Shown: positions 41,315 to 51,687 of the stretch, one piece after another | Layout: each line of letters begins with the position of its first letter | Position numbering within the stretch: position 1 is the first letter of the stretch | DNA from: Hwangdonia lutea | GTDB taxonomy: Bacteria > Bacteroidota > Bacteroidia > Flavobacteriales > Flavobacteriaceae | Reading direction: 5' to 3' | Assembly (NCBI RefSeq): GCF_032814565.1 | Contig: NZ_CP136521.1 | Span: forward strand, 3,320,501-3,384,500 | DNA: 64,000 nt | Notes under the pieces: model-generated | What the model was told of the DNA's origin: nothing | Database searches by the model: none | The model's input: the letters and a program-made list of their open reading frames with translations, nothing else | Translations under genes and position numbers: made by a program

Positions 41315-44300
41315 ATGAATCACCTTCAATTAACTTCGCTCCTTGAAAGTATCACAGGCCATTTAAAACCCACTACTGATTCGCAAGAAAAGGAACTTCA
41401 AAAGGCACAAAAAAGAATTGCTAATTCATTACTTCAAAATGAGGATGTAGGCAGTGAACAATTATTTGCAAACTCTAATTTTTATAGCAAAGAAAACATT
41501 AATAGTGACCGATTGAAGATTATACAAAAAGTTGCTAAAGATACAGTTAAAACATCCAAGGATGATGGTTTTCGCACATTTATACGAACCATACCTGCGA
41601 GGACTTCTCAGGTTTCAGGAAGTATTCCAGATTGGGCTAATGGTGCGCAAACTTTCGAAACCATGGGGCCATTTATCAATTCTGAAGGACGCTATGCATG
41701 GGTAGATGTTTATAAAACCATTAAGTTAACCACCTTATATATGGGTGGAGTTCCTGTGCTATTGTTCAAACCTAAAATTCAGAGAAATCGTAGGAATAGA
41801 ATCCGTCCAATTAGACCGATTAATGAATATGCCATCGCCGCAGGCACAGTTTGGATAAAGGCAAAACTTCTTGCATTAAATGCACCAGAGACTCTTTTTG
41901 TTGGATTAAAGGTGAAATCTGGTAGTATTAAATTGAGTAAAGCACCAGCTTTTGTTAATAAGAAAATTACCTTAAAACCGAATACAAACATTGAAATATC
42001 TTTATTGATGAAAGGAGATGCCAGTATCACTTCATCGGAAACATCACAATATGGAATAGATTCTAGAGACTGTGAATTTAAATTACCTGAAGTATTCAAA
42101 TTTCATTGGAACGGAACAACAAAAAAGATTAAATCCTTATCAATAGGTGAGTCATTTTCAAAAATGTATGGACAATCCTTAAAATTCACATACAATTCCG
42201 TACCCAATCCAGCTATATCATACAATTCAATATTAAATGTACTGGCATTTCCTTTGCAACAAAACAAATCCGAATTTCAAGTCTCTACTAATAGTGGCAA
42301 TTTCATAAACATTTCAGGTAATGCACCAATTATACAGAGCTATTGGTTTTTGCCTACCGCTCAAATTGATGTGAATCATCCGCTAAATGCGAAAGGAAAC
42401 GGTGGTATTATACTGCATTGTGATAAAGGTTTGAGAGCATCATGGCCAAATCTCGACAATGATGATGTGCGCCTCGTGCAACCTCTAATTATTGGTGCTC
42501 CGGGAAGCCTTTCCATATCAGATTACGCCGCAGATGGTTCGGGCACATCGCAACATTATGATTTATGGCAAGACGGTAAAAACCCCTATAGTTCTTCAAC
42601 CGATCTTAAATTTTTAAAGAATACGCCCATACTTTTATATATTTCTGGTACCGAAAGTCAAGAGTACATAACAACGCAATGTGATTCTGACTTTAATGTT
42701 GATAGGCCCATAAAAGTAAACGGCGAACCTTTTGAGGTTCGTACTAAATCTTCCGCCTTTATGCTTGCTGCTTCGGATGAACGACGGCTAATTTATTTAT
42801 ATGACGGTAATGTTATTGCCGATAATTTATCTAAAACAAAAAAGAAAAAACTTCCAAAACCAGTCGCTATTGCTTTAGAAAATGCTCTTTTTACAGTTTC
42901 TCAAGTGAATACCTGTCTTCTTTTTGGAGAAGTCGATACGGATTGTTTAAAATTGACGAAAGGCAATCTTTTTCTGGCGTTCGGACTTTACAGTTATTTA
43001 CCAACTTTACCAGACCCTTATGTTGGGAAATTAAAATCTTGGGAACGGTTATTTAGAAGTCAAGGTACATTTAACAACTCTCGCAAGTACAGTCTTAATA
43101 TGCTTATTTGCGCTGTAAAGCATAGACCAGTTGAGGAGCGCATAGATGAGGTCTCAACTGGATTTTATTTTGGTTCTTTTGCAACACCATCAGTGACTGA
43201 TTTAAGCGATACTCCCACGGTTTCTCATACTGCTGATAAGATTGCAAGTTCAGATACAATTAAGGTAGCAGATACGCATGCTATTGGCGCCAAAAATATA
43301 TCAAGAATTTTGCGTAATAGAAAAGCAAGATTAAAACCTCTTCTTCATAAAAAACAACCTGCCGATAGAATAGCGCTTACCAAAGAGCGATTAAAATCAC
43401 TTAAAGATAACGCCACAAAAACCTTACACGCCACCGGGCAGATTATGAGTGCCGTAAAGGTGAATAAATCTTATATAGAAGAATTAGCAAAAACGAATAA
43501 TAATCTGCTAGAAAATTTAGAAATCCAACCAGATTTAGATTTTAATGTTCAAACAGACCAACCCACTTTGGCAACCAATTATGACGAGAAAACCCTTTTT
43601 AAAGAAATACGAAAGCATAATCTTGAAAACGTTTGGGATGGGGTTGTAGGAAGCAGGCTTTCTGCAGAACCATTTGCCTTATTAGATATTAGTAGTAATG
43701 CCAACCAATTAGGAGTTAGTGTTAGTGGTGATATGATTATTGTTAAAACAGGTAGAGTGACAGCAGGAACAGAAGAAAATTCGTTGGTGGTTCAAAATAG
43801 CTGGCCTTTTATTGTTGAAGGGATGCAAGTTAAAGTTAAAGGTAAAATGGCGCGATCATTTATGTTGCCACAAATTGCTTGGGAACCTGTAATTAATTTG
43901 ACGCCTCCCGACAAATCAGACCCACCAGCCTCTATCAAGCTTCCTATGGACCCAGAAGCTGGTCCTTTGTTTTATGAAGATGATGGCGGTCCAACCCGTA
44001 TATGGAACAACAATCAGGAATTGGTAGGTCTTGCACCAATTCCCGTCGTCGATTCGATAGTTGATGATTTTCAGGACAATCCTAAGAATTATACCGTTTC
44101 GGCCTTTACACTTCCTTTTGGATTAAAGGCAATCAGTTATATTTCCAAAAATTTTATTGAACCGGTCAAACCGAATATTACCAACCTCCGGCCAGAATTT
44201 CGAAAAAATGCTGACGGTACTAATAAATACCGTGGTGGTATCCAATTAAGTCTAACTGCTGGGGATTTCGGTAAACCTGTACCTACTCCTGAAGAAGAAG

Positions 44301-46966
44301 ATAGTCCTATGTTTCCAGGGTATACCATTCAATTAAATAACTTACTGGATCCTTTGGGAGCAAAATCGGGAGCAAGTAATCTTGGGCATCGAGTAACAGA
44401 AATTTTTAACAATGAATTTTTGGTTGGTGTCTTGAGTAAATCCAATAAATTAAAAGATTCCAGAGGTGTTCCTGTTTCCCGTATGGATGTTACGGGTTAT
44501 GGCGCTAATATTTTTAGCGATTGGGTAAGCCCTACTGCTGCGATGGCTCAAACCAGTCAAGCAAAATTTGATGTGATGATGGGGCGCACAGCGCACGAAG
44601 TCATTCAAGTGAAAAGTATTTTATATCCTTGGGGTATTCGAGTGGTACGAACCATTACTGTTTTCCGAACTTCTACTGGTCGTATCTACAGAACAGATAG
44701 TGGTTGGAAAGCTGAATCGGATGGTTTATTCGATTTTTCTTACCGCTATTTGAAAATGGGAAAAGACCCTATGGACCCCAACCTTACAGATGCGGATTTT
44801 AAAACCGTAAACGCACCGTTTGAATTTCATCCCGGGACAATTAAAGGGTTATTTAATATTAGAAATATTAAGGACGCACCAGCTGTTAAGGAATTTACAT
44901 CTACAAACACTTTCATAAATGGAGAAACTTATGTTGATGGTATAAAAGGAGTTGAAATCACGCATTCAGGAGCAACAAAATCGGAACCCGTAAAATGCGG
45001 TGGCGTTTATTTTGATGCCGATGTTGAAATTGAAAACCCGATACAGGGTCATGTTAACAAAAAGGTAGTATCCAAGAAAATTTTAGGCTATGTACAGGTT
45101 GCCCCTGCAGGAAAACCATTAACATCAGAACAATTGAAATCACTATTAAATCTTCAACAAGGTAGTATAGGTGGAGACTTAGATTGCGTTATCAATGTGA
45201 ATAAAAGCGACCAGCAAATGCGTATTGACCGCTTTGATGTAAATAATGCAAATGATAAAAACGGAGAGCCTGTTTTTGTAGTAGCTGCACGCGGAACGGT
45301 GGTTTTACCAAAGGCTGGTAGTTGGTCGGTAGTCCAGCATAAGGCGGGAACAGGTGAAGTTACACCTATACCTTCGGGCACTACAGTACCACTTATTCGT
45401 ACAGGAAAATGGATTAAAAACAAGGTTATTAATCCAACCGTAGTCAATAGTCAATTATTACGAATTGCTCATCCAACGGAAATTCTTAAAAAGGCATCAA
45501 ATCAAACAATTAATTTCGGGTTTTTGCAATCTACAGCAACCCAAAAAGCACTCTTTTTAACGCCGTCATTCGGAAAAAATATTAAAAAATTATTGAGTAA
45601 AACGCCTCCTGTTTTTGCTGATGCCTACCGTTTGTTGGAAGGGAGTACTATTTTTCCAAATATTGGTAATGCCATTGACAATTTTGGTAAGGCGATGCCT
45701 ATGCTAAACGGTAAGGATAGTTCTGGGAACGATGTGAAAGCCTTTGTTACTAACGCATTGAAAGATGGCGAAACAAAAGTCTTGGAATTAATGGAGATTG
45801 AAGTTGAGAAAGCAGGAGATGCCATTGTAGATCAAGGCATGAAAATGCTCCAAAAAGGAGCCAACGGTATTCTAGATAAGGCATTGAAATTTGATATTCC
45901 GCAATTTGAAGTACCCTTGGTGGATACCGATGCCTTAAAGATTTACATTGAATACAATACGAAAAATAAACCTTCTGCACCAAACTCAAATCACGTTGAT
46001 GGTAAGTTGAATTTTGATGTTGATTCCTTTGCTAATGAAGCAGCTGAAACATGGAAAAGTAGGGTAAACAACCTCGCTATGGTGGTGGATCTTGGAGATA
46101 TGAAACGATTGATGACCATAAAAGGAAATTTTGATGCCAATAAAGGTAAGGAAACTGGGTATGAAGGTGGTGATAATTCAGGAACTAATGGCTTGCCTGT
46201 CCCAGAAATAGAATTCAGCGATGAGCTTCAACCAGTTATTGATATTCTGGAAGTATTGGCACAATTAAGTCAAGGCAATTATGGAGAAGCCATGAAAAAA
46301 GGGCTGAAAATTGCCATGGGAAATAACGGCGAAATTTGGGAGTATAAATTTGAAGCTACCAAAGAAATCCCGCTAGTGCGTTTCCCTCCTACGGACGAAT
46401 TGTATAATAGTGCACAAACACCACTAAAATTGGAGGCTTCATTAGCCTTGGGCGTATATTTTAATGCGGCCCTAAAAGTGACTACGGATCCTGCACAATT
46501 GCTGCCCACCGCTGGCGCATTCCTTCAATTCAAAGGAGGTTTAAGTGTTATGTGCGTATCTGTTGGTGTAGGCTCCGTTTATGCAGTAGGTTCAGTTGGT
46601 GTGAAGATTGCTGCCGATACCAAAGTAGGCCCAAATTTAGAATTGGCCTTCGCCTTTGGAGTCTCTATTGTTGTAAGCCTACCCGTTGTAGGAAATGCCA
46701 GTGTAACTTACATGATGGGTATTACGATGTATGCAGACATAGACAAAGTAATCATTACGGCTTTAATGACATTTAAAGGGAATGCCAATTTACTAGGAGG
46801 TATTGTTACAGTGACCATAATGATTGAAGCCAAGGGAATTATTGAAAGAATAGGGAACGAAACCAATGCTTCAGCTCAGGTAACTTTTGCGTTGGACATT
46901 AGCATATTCCTGATCATTGATATCAGTTTTTCAAAAACATGGGGAGAAGACAGACAAGTGGCATAA
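41315..46966 (+). CDS. Giant protein of unknown function, 1883 aa
   Basis: I do not recognise the family. The N-terminus (MNHLQLTSLLESITGHLKP) is hydrophilic, with no signal peptide or lipobox. Residues of about 85-640 are beta-rich, with stretches such as GGIILHCDKGLRASWPNLD and DRPIKVNGEPFEVRTKSSAF. A charged helical, probably coiled-coil segment spans about 670-750. Further beta-rich domains follow, then a helical part near 1460-1560. The last ~190 residues are Gly/Ala/Val-rich with alternating hydrophobic residues (SLALGVYFNAALKV), like a beta-barrel or solenoid, ending KTWGEDRQVA. No T9SS C-terminal domain is visible. It lies 39 bp upstream of a second giant gene, so the two form an operon. 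Confidence 0.7.
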   Translation: MNHLQLTSLLESITGHLKPTTDSQEKELQKAQKRIANSLLQNEDVGSEQLFANSNFYSKENINSDRLKIIQKVAKDTVKTSKDDGFRTFIRTIPARTSQVSGSIPDWANGAQTFETMGPFINSEGRYAWVDVYKTIKLTTLYMGGVPVLLFKPKIQRNRRNRIRPIRPINEYAIAAGTVWIKAKLLALNAPETLFVGLKVKSGSIKLSKAPAFVNKKITLKPNTNIEISLLMKGDASITSSETSQYGIDSRDCEFKLPEVFKFHWNGTTKKIKSLSIGESFSKMYGQSLKFTYNSVPNPAISYNSILNVLAFPLQQNKSEFQVSTNSGNFINISGNAPIIQSYWFLPTAQIDVNHPLNAKGNGGIILHCDKGLRASWPNLDNDDVRLVQPLIIGAPGSLSISDYAADGSGTSQHYDLWQDGKNPYSSSTDLKFLKNTPILLYISGTESQEYITTQCDSDFNVDRPIKVNGEPFEVRTKSSAFMLAASDERRLIYLYDGNVIADNLSKTKKKKLPKPVAIALENALFTVSQVNTCLLFGEVDTDCLKLTKGNLFLAFGLYSYLPTLPDPYVGKLKSWERLFRSQGTFNNSRKYSLNMLICAVKHRPVEERIDEVSTGFYFGSFATPSVTDLSDTPTVSHTADKIASSDTIKVADTHAIGAKNISRILRNRKARLKPLLHKKQPADRIALTKERLKSLKDNATKTLHATGQIMSAVKVNKSYIEELAKTNNNLLENLEIQPDLDFNVQTDQPTLATNYDEKTLFKEIRKHNLENVWDGVVGSRLSAEPFALLDISSNANQLGVSVSGDMIIVKTGRVTAGTEENSLVVQNSWPFIVEGMQVKVKGKMARSFMLPQIAWEPVINLTPPDKSDPPASIKLPMDPEAGPLFYEDDGGPTRIWNNNQELVGLAPIPVVDSIVDDFQDNPKNYTVSAFTLPFGLKAISYISKNFIEPVKPNITNLRPEFRKNADGTNKYRGGIQLSLTAGDFGKPVPTPEEEDSPMFPGYTIQLNNLLDPLGAKSGASNLGHRVTEIFNNEFLVGVLSKSNKLKDSRGVPVSRMDVTGYGANIFSDWVSPTAAMAQTSQAKFDVMMGRTAHEVIQVKSILYPWGIRVVRTITVFRTSTGRIYRTDSGWKAESDGLFDFSYRYLKMGKDPMDPNLTDADFKTVNAPFEFHPGTIKGLFNIRNIKDAPAVKEFTSTNTFINGETYVDGIKGVEITHSGATKSEPVKCGGVYFDADVEIENPIQGHVNKKVVSKKILGYVQVAPAGKPLTSEQLKSLLNLQQGSIGGDLDCVINVNKSDQQMRIDRFDVNNANDKNGEPVFVVAARGTVVLPKAGSWSVVQHKAGTGEVTPIPSGTTVPLIRTGKWIKNKVINPTVVNSQLLRIAHPTEILKKASNQTINFGFLQSTATQKALFLTPSFGKNIKKLLSKTPPVFADAYRLLEGSTIFPNIGNAIDNFGKAMPMLNGKDSSGNDVKAFVTNALKDGETKVLELMEIEVEKAGDAIVDQGMKMLQKGANGILDKALKFDIPQFEVPLVDTDALKIYIEYNTKNKPSAPNSNHVDGKLNFDVDSFANEAAETWKSRVNNLAMVVDLGDMKRLMTIKGNFDANKGKETGYEGGDNSGTNGLPVPEIEFSDELQPVIDILEVLAQLSQGNYGEAMKKGLKIAMGNNGEIWEYKFEATKEIPLVRFPPTDELYNSAQTPLKLEASLALGVYFNAALKVTTDPAQLLPTAGAFLQFKGGLSVMCVSVGVGSVYAVGSVGVKIAADTKVGPNLELAFAFGVSIVVSLPVVGNASVTYMMGITMYADIDKVIITALMTFKGNANLLGGIVTVTIMIEAKGIIERIGNETNASAQVTFALDISIFLIIDISFSKTWGEDRQVA

Positions 46967-47005
46967 GCAGCAAGGCCATAACAAATTTTAATTACAACAA
47001 CAGAT

Positions 47006-50000
47006 ATGGAAACTAAAAGAAGATATACCACGATGGTCTTTCCGCAGGGATTCGATGGAAATACAATGAAGTTGAATATTGTACTGATTCCGAGGAATCA
47101 AGATCCGTTTAATAGCAATACGGGTTTACCTGCTCCCGATAATGTAGCAACATCTTTTGCCGACCTTATTCCTGAGTTTGAAATAAAGATTGTAAAAGGT
47201 CTGGATCAATGGCCTATCAGTAATTCAACTAACGCGGGTAGTGTTCCAGAAACAATTCCTATCAACGTTTCTACGGCTGTGAATAAGAAAGCATTATTAC
47301 AGGCTATCGCAGCAGATTTTGGAGCAAAAATCAATTTAGACAATACAACAGATAAAGCTGAAACACAAGAGATTATCGTAAATAAATATTTACCGAAGAC
47401 CTATCGAAATGCTTTCAATTTTACAACACCTCGACATGAAAATGCAAAAACCGATGACAGTTACCATTGTGCTATAAGAGAACCGGCTAAGAAAAAAGCA
47501 GATTGGAAGAATAGTGACGATATGAGTTGGGGACAAGTATTTGCCCATATTCTCCGTCAACCCATGCTTGCCAAAGCTTGTGGTATGATCTATAGCACTG
47601 AGATTTCAGTTTCAGATCACTCAGATTGGTACGATAAGGGAAGTTATATTTATGTTGATCTAGTCAATGCAGATTATGTCGATATTCAGGAACGGCTTTT
47701 TGAAGACGCCGATGGCCCTTTTGTAAAACGTTATGCTGCACGACTTCCAAAATTAACAATAGATGAACCGCGTCCTGTTTTTGCGCCTTTACTTTTTCCT
47801 GTATTATTCCGTAAGGCATCATCATTAGTTGACCCAGAACCTCCAAAAGCACCGTGGGATCAAATATTTGCAGAGCTAAATGAGTACAACGATGGTTTTG
47901 CTAAAATTGTGCATGCAGCGCAGCCTGTAAGCAGTAATTTATTAAGTGAGCAGCAGGATGGCGCTCATCCAGTAAACGACTTGGGTTTCAGGTTAGCATG
48001 GGATGATGAACAAATCCTAATCTGGTACATTCGCCAGTTAACACATAACCCTGAAGACCCAGGTAAAAGAATTGATGCGCCTTTAGGCGTTTATGGATAC
48101 AAAGTAGATGTAAAAAAGGAAAATGCCCTCGAGTGGAATAGCTTAAACCTTGTAAAAAGCAAACAGGTTTACACAATTGGAGGAGTTAGTCTGGGGAATT
48201 CCGTAAACGATCAGTTGGAATTACCATACCAAGTATTTCCAACACAACCCGATAATGATACCAATGGTGCTTATTGGTTGCCCATGTATTTTACCAGCTG
48301 GATAGGTAAAAGCATCGTATTAAAAGATGCAGATTCTATTTTGATTTACCGCAATAATGAAGAGTTAGATCCTGTTGGAGTTGCAAAAAACGTTAACGCC
48401 ACAAATGCCTTTGATGCGGTGCCTGTTGAAGCTGAACTCTTATACGGAAACACCTATGAATTTAGGGTGCGAATGATGGACATTAGTGGAGGTGGCCCGG
48501 GAATGGAAGACGAGTTGCATAATAATGCGGCTAGTCCAACCTCAAAACGCTTATTTAAAAGATATATCGCTCCGGGACTTTGCCAGATAAATAAACCTGA
48601 GGGTGTTAGAAATGTAACAATAACTTACTTTAATGAAACCATAGTGGATGATGTATCAATCTTTGATGCAAATCCCGTGCTAGAAATAGGTCGCCCACTA
48701 CTTACTTACCCAGCGGTAGTTTTTACCAATAAATATCAAGAAAGAGGATTAGATCCCGTAGCCTTACTTATTCAGTCAGCAACCGGCGTGACATCTTCAG
48801 ATGTTATCCCTAAGCAGATCATAACTCCTGCAATAGCTGATCCGGATGTAGATAGAGTGGAGATTAAAGTAGAAGTGGAAACCTTGCGATTAGATAACCT
48901 ATTGAGTGAGAGCGGGAGAGAAAATTATATCACATTGTATAAAACCCATCGTAACTTTCCAGCAGATTTTGATGGGCAACTTAGCGTACCCATTGTTTTT
49001 AGAGATGTTAATGCATTGAATTTAGGTAATGAGGCTGATCCTTTTAATGATTTGACAATTAATAATATTGCCATTGATGCCATGAACGAATTGCCTTTAC
49101 CAACAGCTCGAAAAATAAGGGTAACCCTCAGAGGTGTGTGCAAAGATCAAGATAATTATTTTGGATTTGAGAATGCAGCCAATCCTAATTTAGACTCTCG
49201 CTACGGTAAAACGATGCAATTCCTATTTTATAAGGAATCTATTGTTGAAGATGATATGTTATTGTTAAAACCAAATATTGCTCCGATAAAAGCGATTTAT
49301 TTGCAACCAGATCCACAACATATTATTAAACAGCGTAACACGAAAATTTTTCATAACCTTCAAAACCTAAATACTATTCCTGATATTGTCGAGAGGCTGG
49401 CCCAACAACTGGGAGTCGTCTCAAAAGGAATGACTCTTGTTGGAGAAAAAGGAGAGCGTGTTGTTTTTGGATGTAGCAATAAAATACAGCATCATTTAGC
49501 CCCAGATCATAGTAGTATTACTTTAGGTTCAAAAGGCGACTTATGCAACCATTGGATAGGTTGTATCGTGTACCGTATAAATAGAGATTGGAGTTGGGAT
49601 GCTTTGAAGAATGTTAGTTTTTCTATCTCTAGAAATAAAAAATTTAAAGATGATGAAGAAATAGAAACCTTGAAAGTAGGTGATATTGAACTTAAACACT
49701 ACGCGTCCTTTGAGTCATTGATTGCTAATGATTTTGGGATTGTAAACAGAAACTATACCACCTTAATATTTATAGATGCCATCGAACCAAAATCGAAACT
49801 TTTGCAAACCAATGGTCAGTTACGTTTCCCTGATGAACTAGAGGTAGATTATACTATTACGCCGCATTTTAAAGCAAATCATGGTAGTGTCCAAGAGCAC
49901 AAACCGGATAAGTTAACGTTGCCAACAACTATAAATCCAGCGCAAGTTCCAAAAATTGTGAGCGTAGGAATGGCTTTTTCTCCGTATATAAAAAATGAAA

Positions 50001-51349
50001 AGTATAGTGCCACAGAGCCACGGCAGCGCTATTTATGGGTAGAGCTGGAAGAGGCTGTAAAAGACCCGCATGATACGTTGTTTTGCAGATTGCTGCGTTA
50101 TGCACCCGATCAAATGTTGAGTCATAATCGGGAAATAATGGACGAAACTCTTCCAGATCCAATTCTCCCCATAGATCCCGAGTATGTTAGAAGTATCACC
50201 CCTAATCAGACTGATGATATGGCTGGTTTAAGTGCGATGCAAGCCATGGAAAAAGCAAGCGATAATGACGATATTCATTATTTGTTGCCTTTGCCACCGG
50301 GGCTACACCCTGAAAGCCCCGAATTATTCGGGTTTTTTACCTACGAATTCAGGATTGGTCATGGACACTGGAGTAATCTTGAACCAGGAAAAGATAACTT
50401 GTGGAGTACTGCTAATGGGCGTTTCAGCAGACCATTACGAGTTACAGGCATGCAACATCCAGCTCCAACGTTGCTCTGCAATGTAGATAGGGATGAAATT
50501 AAGGTAAAGGTAAATGCGCCTTATGCCAAAACGGTTCTCAACGGAAAGAATGTTACAGCAGATCCGCCACGCACCCAATTACATTGTGTTCTTTACACCC
50601 AAGTTGAGCAGGCCGATGGTGCAGAATTTAGGAACATTCTGCTCGATGAAAAATTAATGAAACTTGTAAACCCAATTAAGGCTAAAACCGACTTGAATCT
50701 GTCTTCTGTGTTGGTTGAAAATATGGAACAAACGGATAAATTTCATGTAACCGAGAAAGAAGAACAGGAGAAAGCTAGCCATTTACTGGCTCAATTTCAA
50801 TTGTTTAACCAAGTAGATAAACTAGATTTGGATCAAACAACCAGAAGTAAAGTTTCTAAACTTGTTCAAAGACGTTCTAAAGGAAAAATGGTAACTCCAG
50901 ATGTTGATACGTCACGTAAATTATTAAAGGCGTATGACACATATAGAAAACAACCAGATTTTGTTACTCCCGTTCCAGCAAATGCATCATTTACCAATGC
51001 ATCTTTAATTAAAGGTGCTAAACTCGCCATTTATAAGGATAAAGTTAAAACAGGAAGCTGTAGCTGGACTAATAAAGAGATTGGTATCTTGTTAAATAGG
51101 TATGGACTGCCTGAAGATTCTCCTTTAAGCATCATTGTAGTTGAGGTATTTGGTAATATTACCAATTTCTTCGATTATCTCAATTTTCCAACGGAACTAT
51201 TGGACGAACACTTACCAGATTATGCAAACATCATTAATGGACATAAATTGAGAAATGAAAAAGCGCTATCCGATAATTTGGGACAATTCCGTATTTTAAG
51301 AACATCACCATTAACAGAAGTACCTTTTATATGTTGTGTTGATTGTTGA
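47006..51349 (+). CDS. Giant protein of unknown function, 1447 aa, partner of the preceding gene
   Basis: The family is not recognised. It begins METKRRYTTMVFPQGFDG, then NTMKLNIVLIPRNQDPF, without a signal peptide. Residues of about 330-510 have KVDVKKENALEWNSLNLVKS and YEFRVRMMDISGGGPGMEDE, reminiscent of fibronectin-like beta-sandwich repeats, and a similar layout recurs near 1020-1160. It contains several cysteines, including the C-terminal FICCVDC. A helical, charged segment lies near 1250-1310. The 39-bp gap after the 1883-aa gene implies co-expression. Large size, modular beta structure and lack of export signal fit a structural or scaffold protein, which is inference. Confidence 0.7.
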   Translation: METKRRYTTMVFPQGFDGNTMKLNIVLIPRNQDPFNSNTGLPAPDNVATSFADLIPEFEIKIVKGLDQWPISNSTNAGSVPETIPINVSTAVNKKALLQAIAADFGAKINLDNTTDKAETQEIIVNKYLPKTYRNAFNFTTPRHENAKTDDSYHCAIREPAKKKADWKNSDDMSWGQVFAHILRQPMLAKACGMIYSTEISVSDHSDWYDKGSYIYVDLVNADYVDIQERLFEDADGPFVKRYAARLPKLTIDEPRPVFAPLLFPVLFRKASSLVDPEPPKAPWDQIFAELNEYNDGFAKIVHAAQPVSSNLLSEQQDGAHPVNDLGFRLAWDDEQILIWYIRQLTHNPEDPGKRIDAPLGVYGYKVDVKKENALEWNSLNLVKSKQVYTIGGVSLGNSVNDQLELPYQVFPTQPDNDTNGAYWLPMYFTSWIGKSIVLKDADSILIYRNNEELDPVGVAKNVNATNAFDAVPVEAELLYGNTYEFRVRMMDISGGGPGMEDELHNNAASPTSKRLFKRYIAPGLCQINKPEGVRNVTITYFNETIVDDVSIFDANPVLEIGRPLLTYPAVVFTNKYQERGLDPVALLIQSATGVTSSDVIPKQIITPAIADPDVDRVEIKVEVETLRLDNLLSESGRENYITLYKTHRNFPADFDGQLSVPIVFRDVNALNLGNEADPFNDLTINNIAIDAMNELPLPTARKIRVTLRGVCKDQDNYFGFENAANPNLDSRYGKTMQFLFYKESIVEDDMLLLKPNIAPIKAIYLQPDPQHIIKQRNTKIFHNLQNLNTIPDIVERLAQQLGVVSKGMTLVGEKGERVVFGCSNKIQHHLAPDHSSITLGSKGDLCNHWIGCIVYRINRDWSWDALKNVSFSISRNKKFKDDEEIETLKVGDIELKHYASFESLIANDFGIVNRNYTTLIFIDAIEPKSKLLQTNGQLRFPDELEVDYTITPHFKANHGSVQEHKPDKLTLPTTINPAQVPKIVSVGMAFSPYIKNEKYSATEPRQRYLWVELEEAVKDPHDTLFCRLLRYAPDQMLSHNREIMDETLPDPILPIDPEYVRSITPNQTDDMAGLSAMQAMEKASDNDDIHYLLPLPPGLHPESPELFGFFTYEFRIGHGHWSNLEPGKDNLWSTANGRFSRPLRVTGMQHPAPTLLCNVDRDEIKVKVNAPYAKTVLNGKNVTADPPRTQLHCVLYTQVEQADGAEFRNILLDEKLMKLVNPIKAKTDLNLSSVLVENMEQTDKFHVTEKEEQEKASHLLAQFQLFNQVDKLDLDQTTRSKVSKLVQRRSKGKMVTPDVDTSRKLLKAYDTYRKQPDFVTPVPANASFTNASLIKGAKLAIYKDKVKTGSCSWTNKEIGILLNRYGLPEDSPLSIIVVEVFGNITNFFDYLNFPTELLDEHLPDYANIINGHKLRNEKALSDNLGQFRILRTSPLTEVPFICCVDC

Positions 51350-51687
51350 AATAGTTAATTGAGCATCAGAATTAAATTTGGCAGCTATTTTCTTATTTTA
51401 GAAATAAACATTTTATAAGAAGGGAACAGTCTGTTGGTTTCCTTTTTTCGCTCATACTTATATATTTAATATTCTTCTAATTAAATATAATATAAATAGT
51501 TTTAATTTTAACGTGATAATTTTAGGGAAATGCTTTAGCTTTAGCGCTAATGGTTTTAAAATGAAATACCATATATCACGTGTAGTTAACCAATTCATCC
51601 ATAATATGTAACAGTTCAGTAAATCACAATATATTTTTATTCCAATCTAAAATATATTTGTACTATAAAACAAAATCATCAGGATTA
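51350..51687. other. Intergenic with terminator and promoter
   Basis: A stem-loop with a T run at about 51419-51448 (AAGGGAACAG...TTGGTTTCCTTTTTT) ends the giant-gene operon. TATATTTG at 51653-51660 is a probable -7 box for the next gene. No additional gene is seen. Confidence 0.5.

Noticed and set aside
41315-51349. Type IX secretion substrates or a contractile injection system
   Set aside because: The giant proteins lack signal peptides and a visible T9SS C-terminal domain, and no sheath, baseplate or ATPase genes lie nearby.
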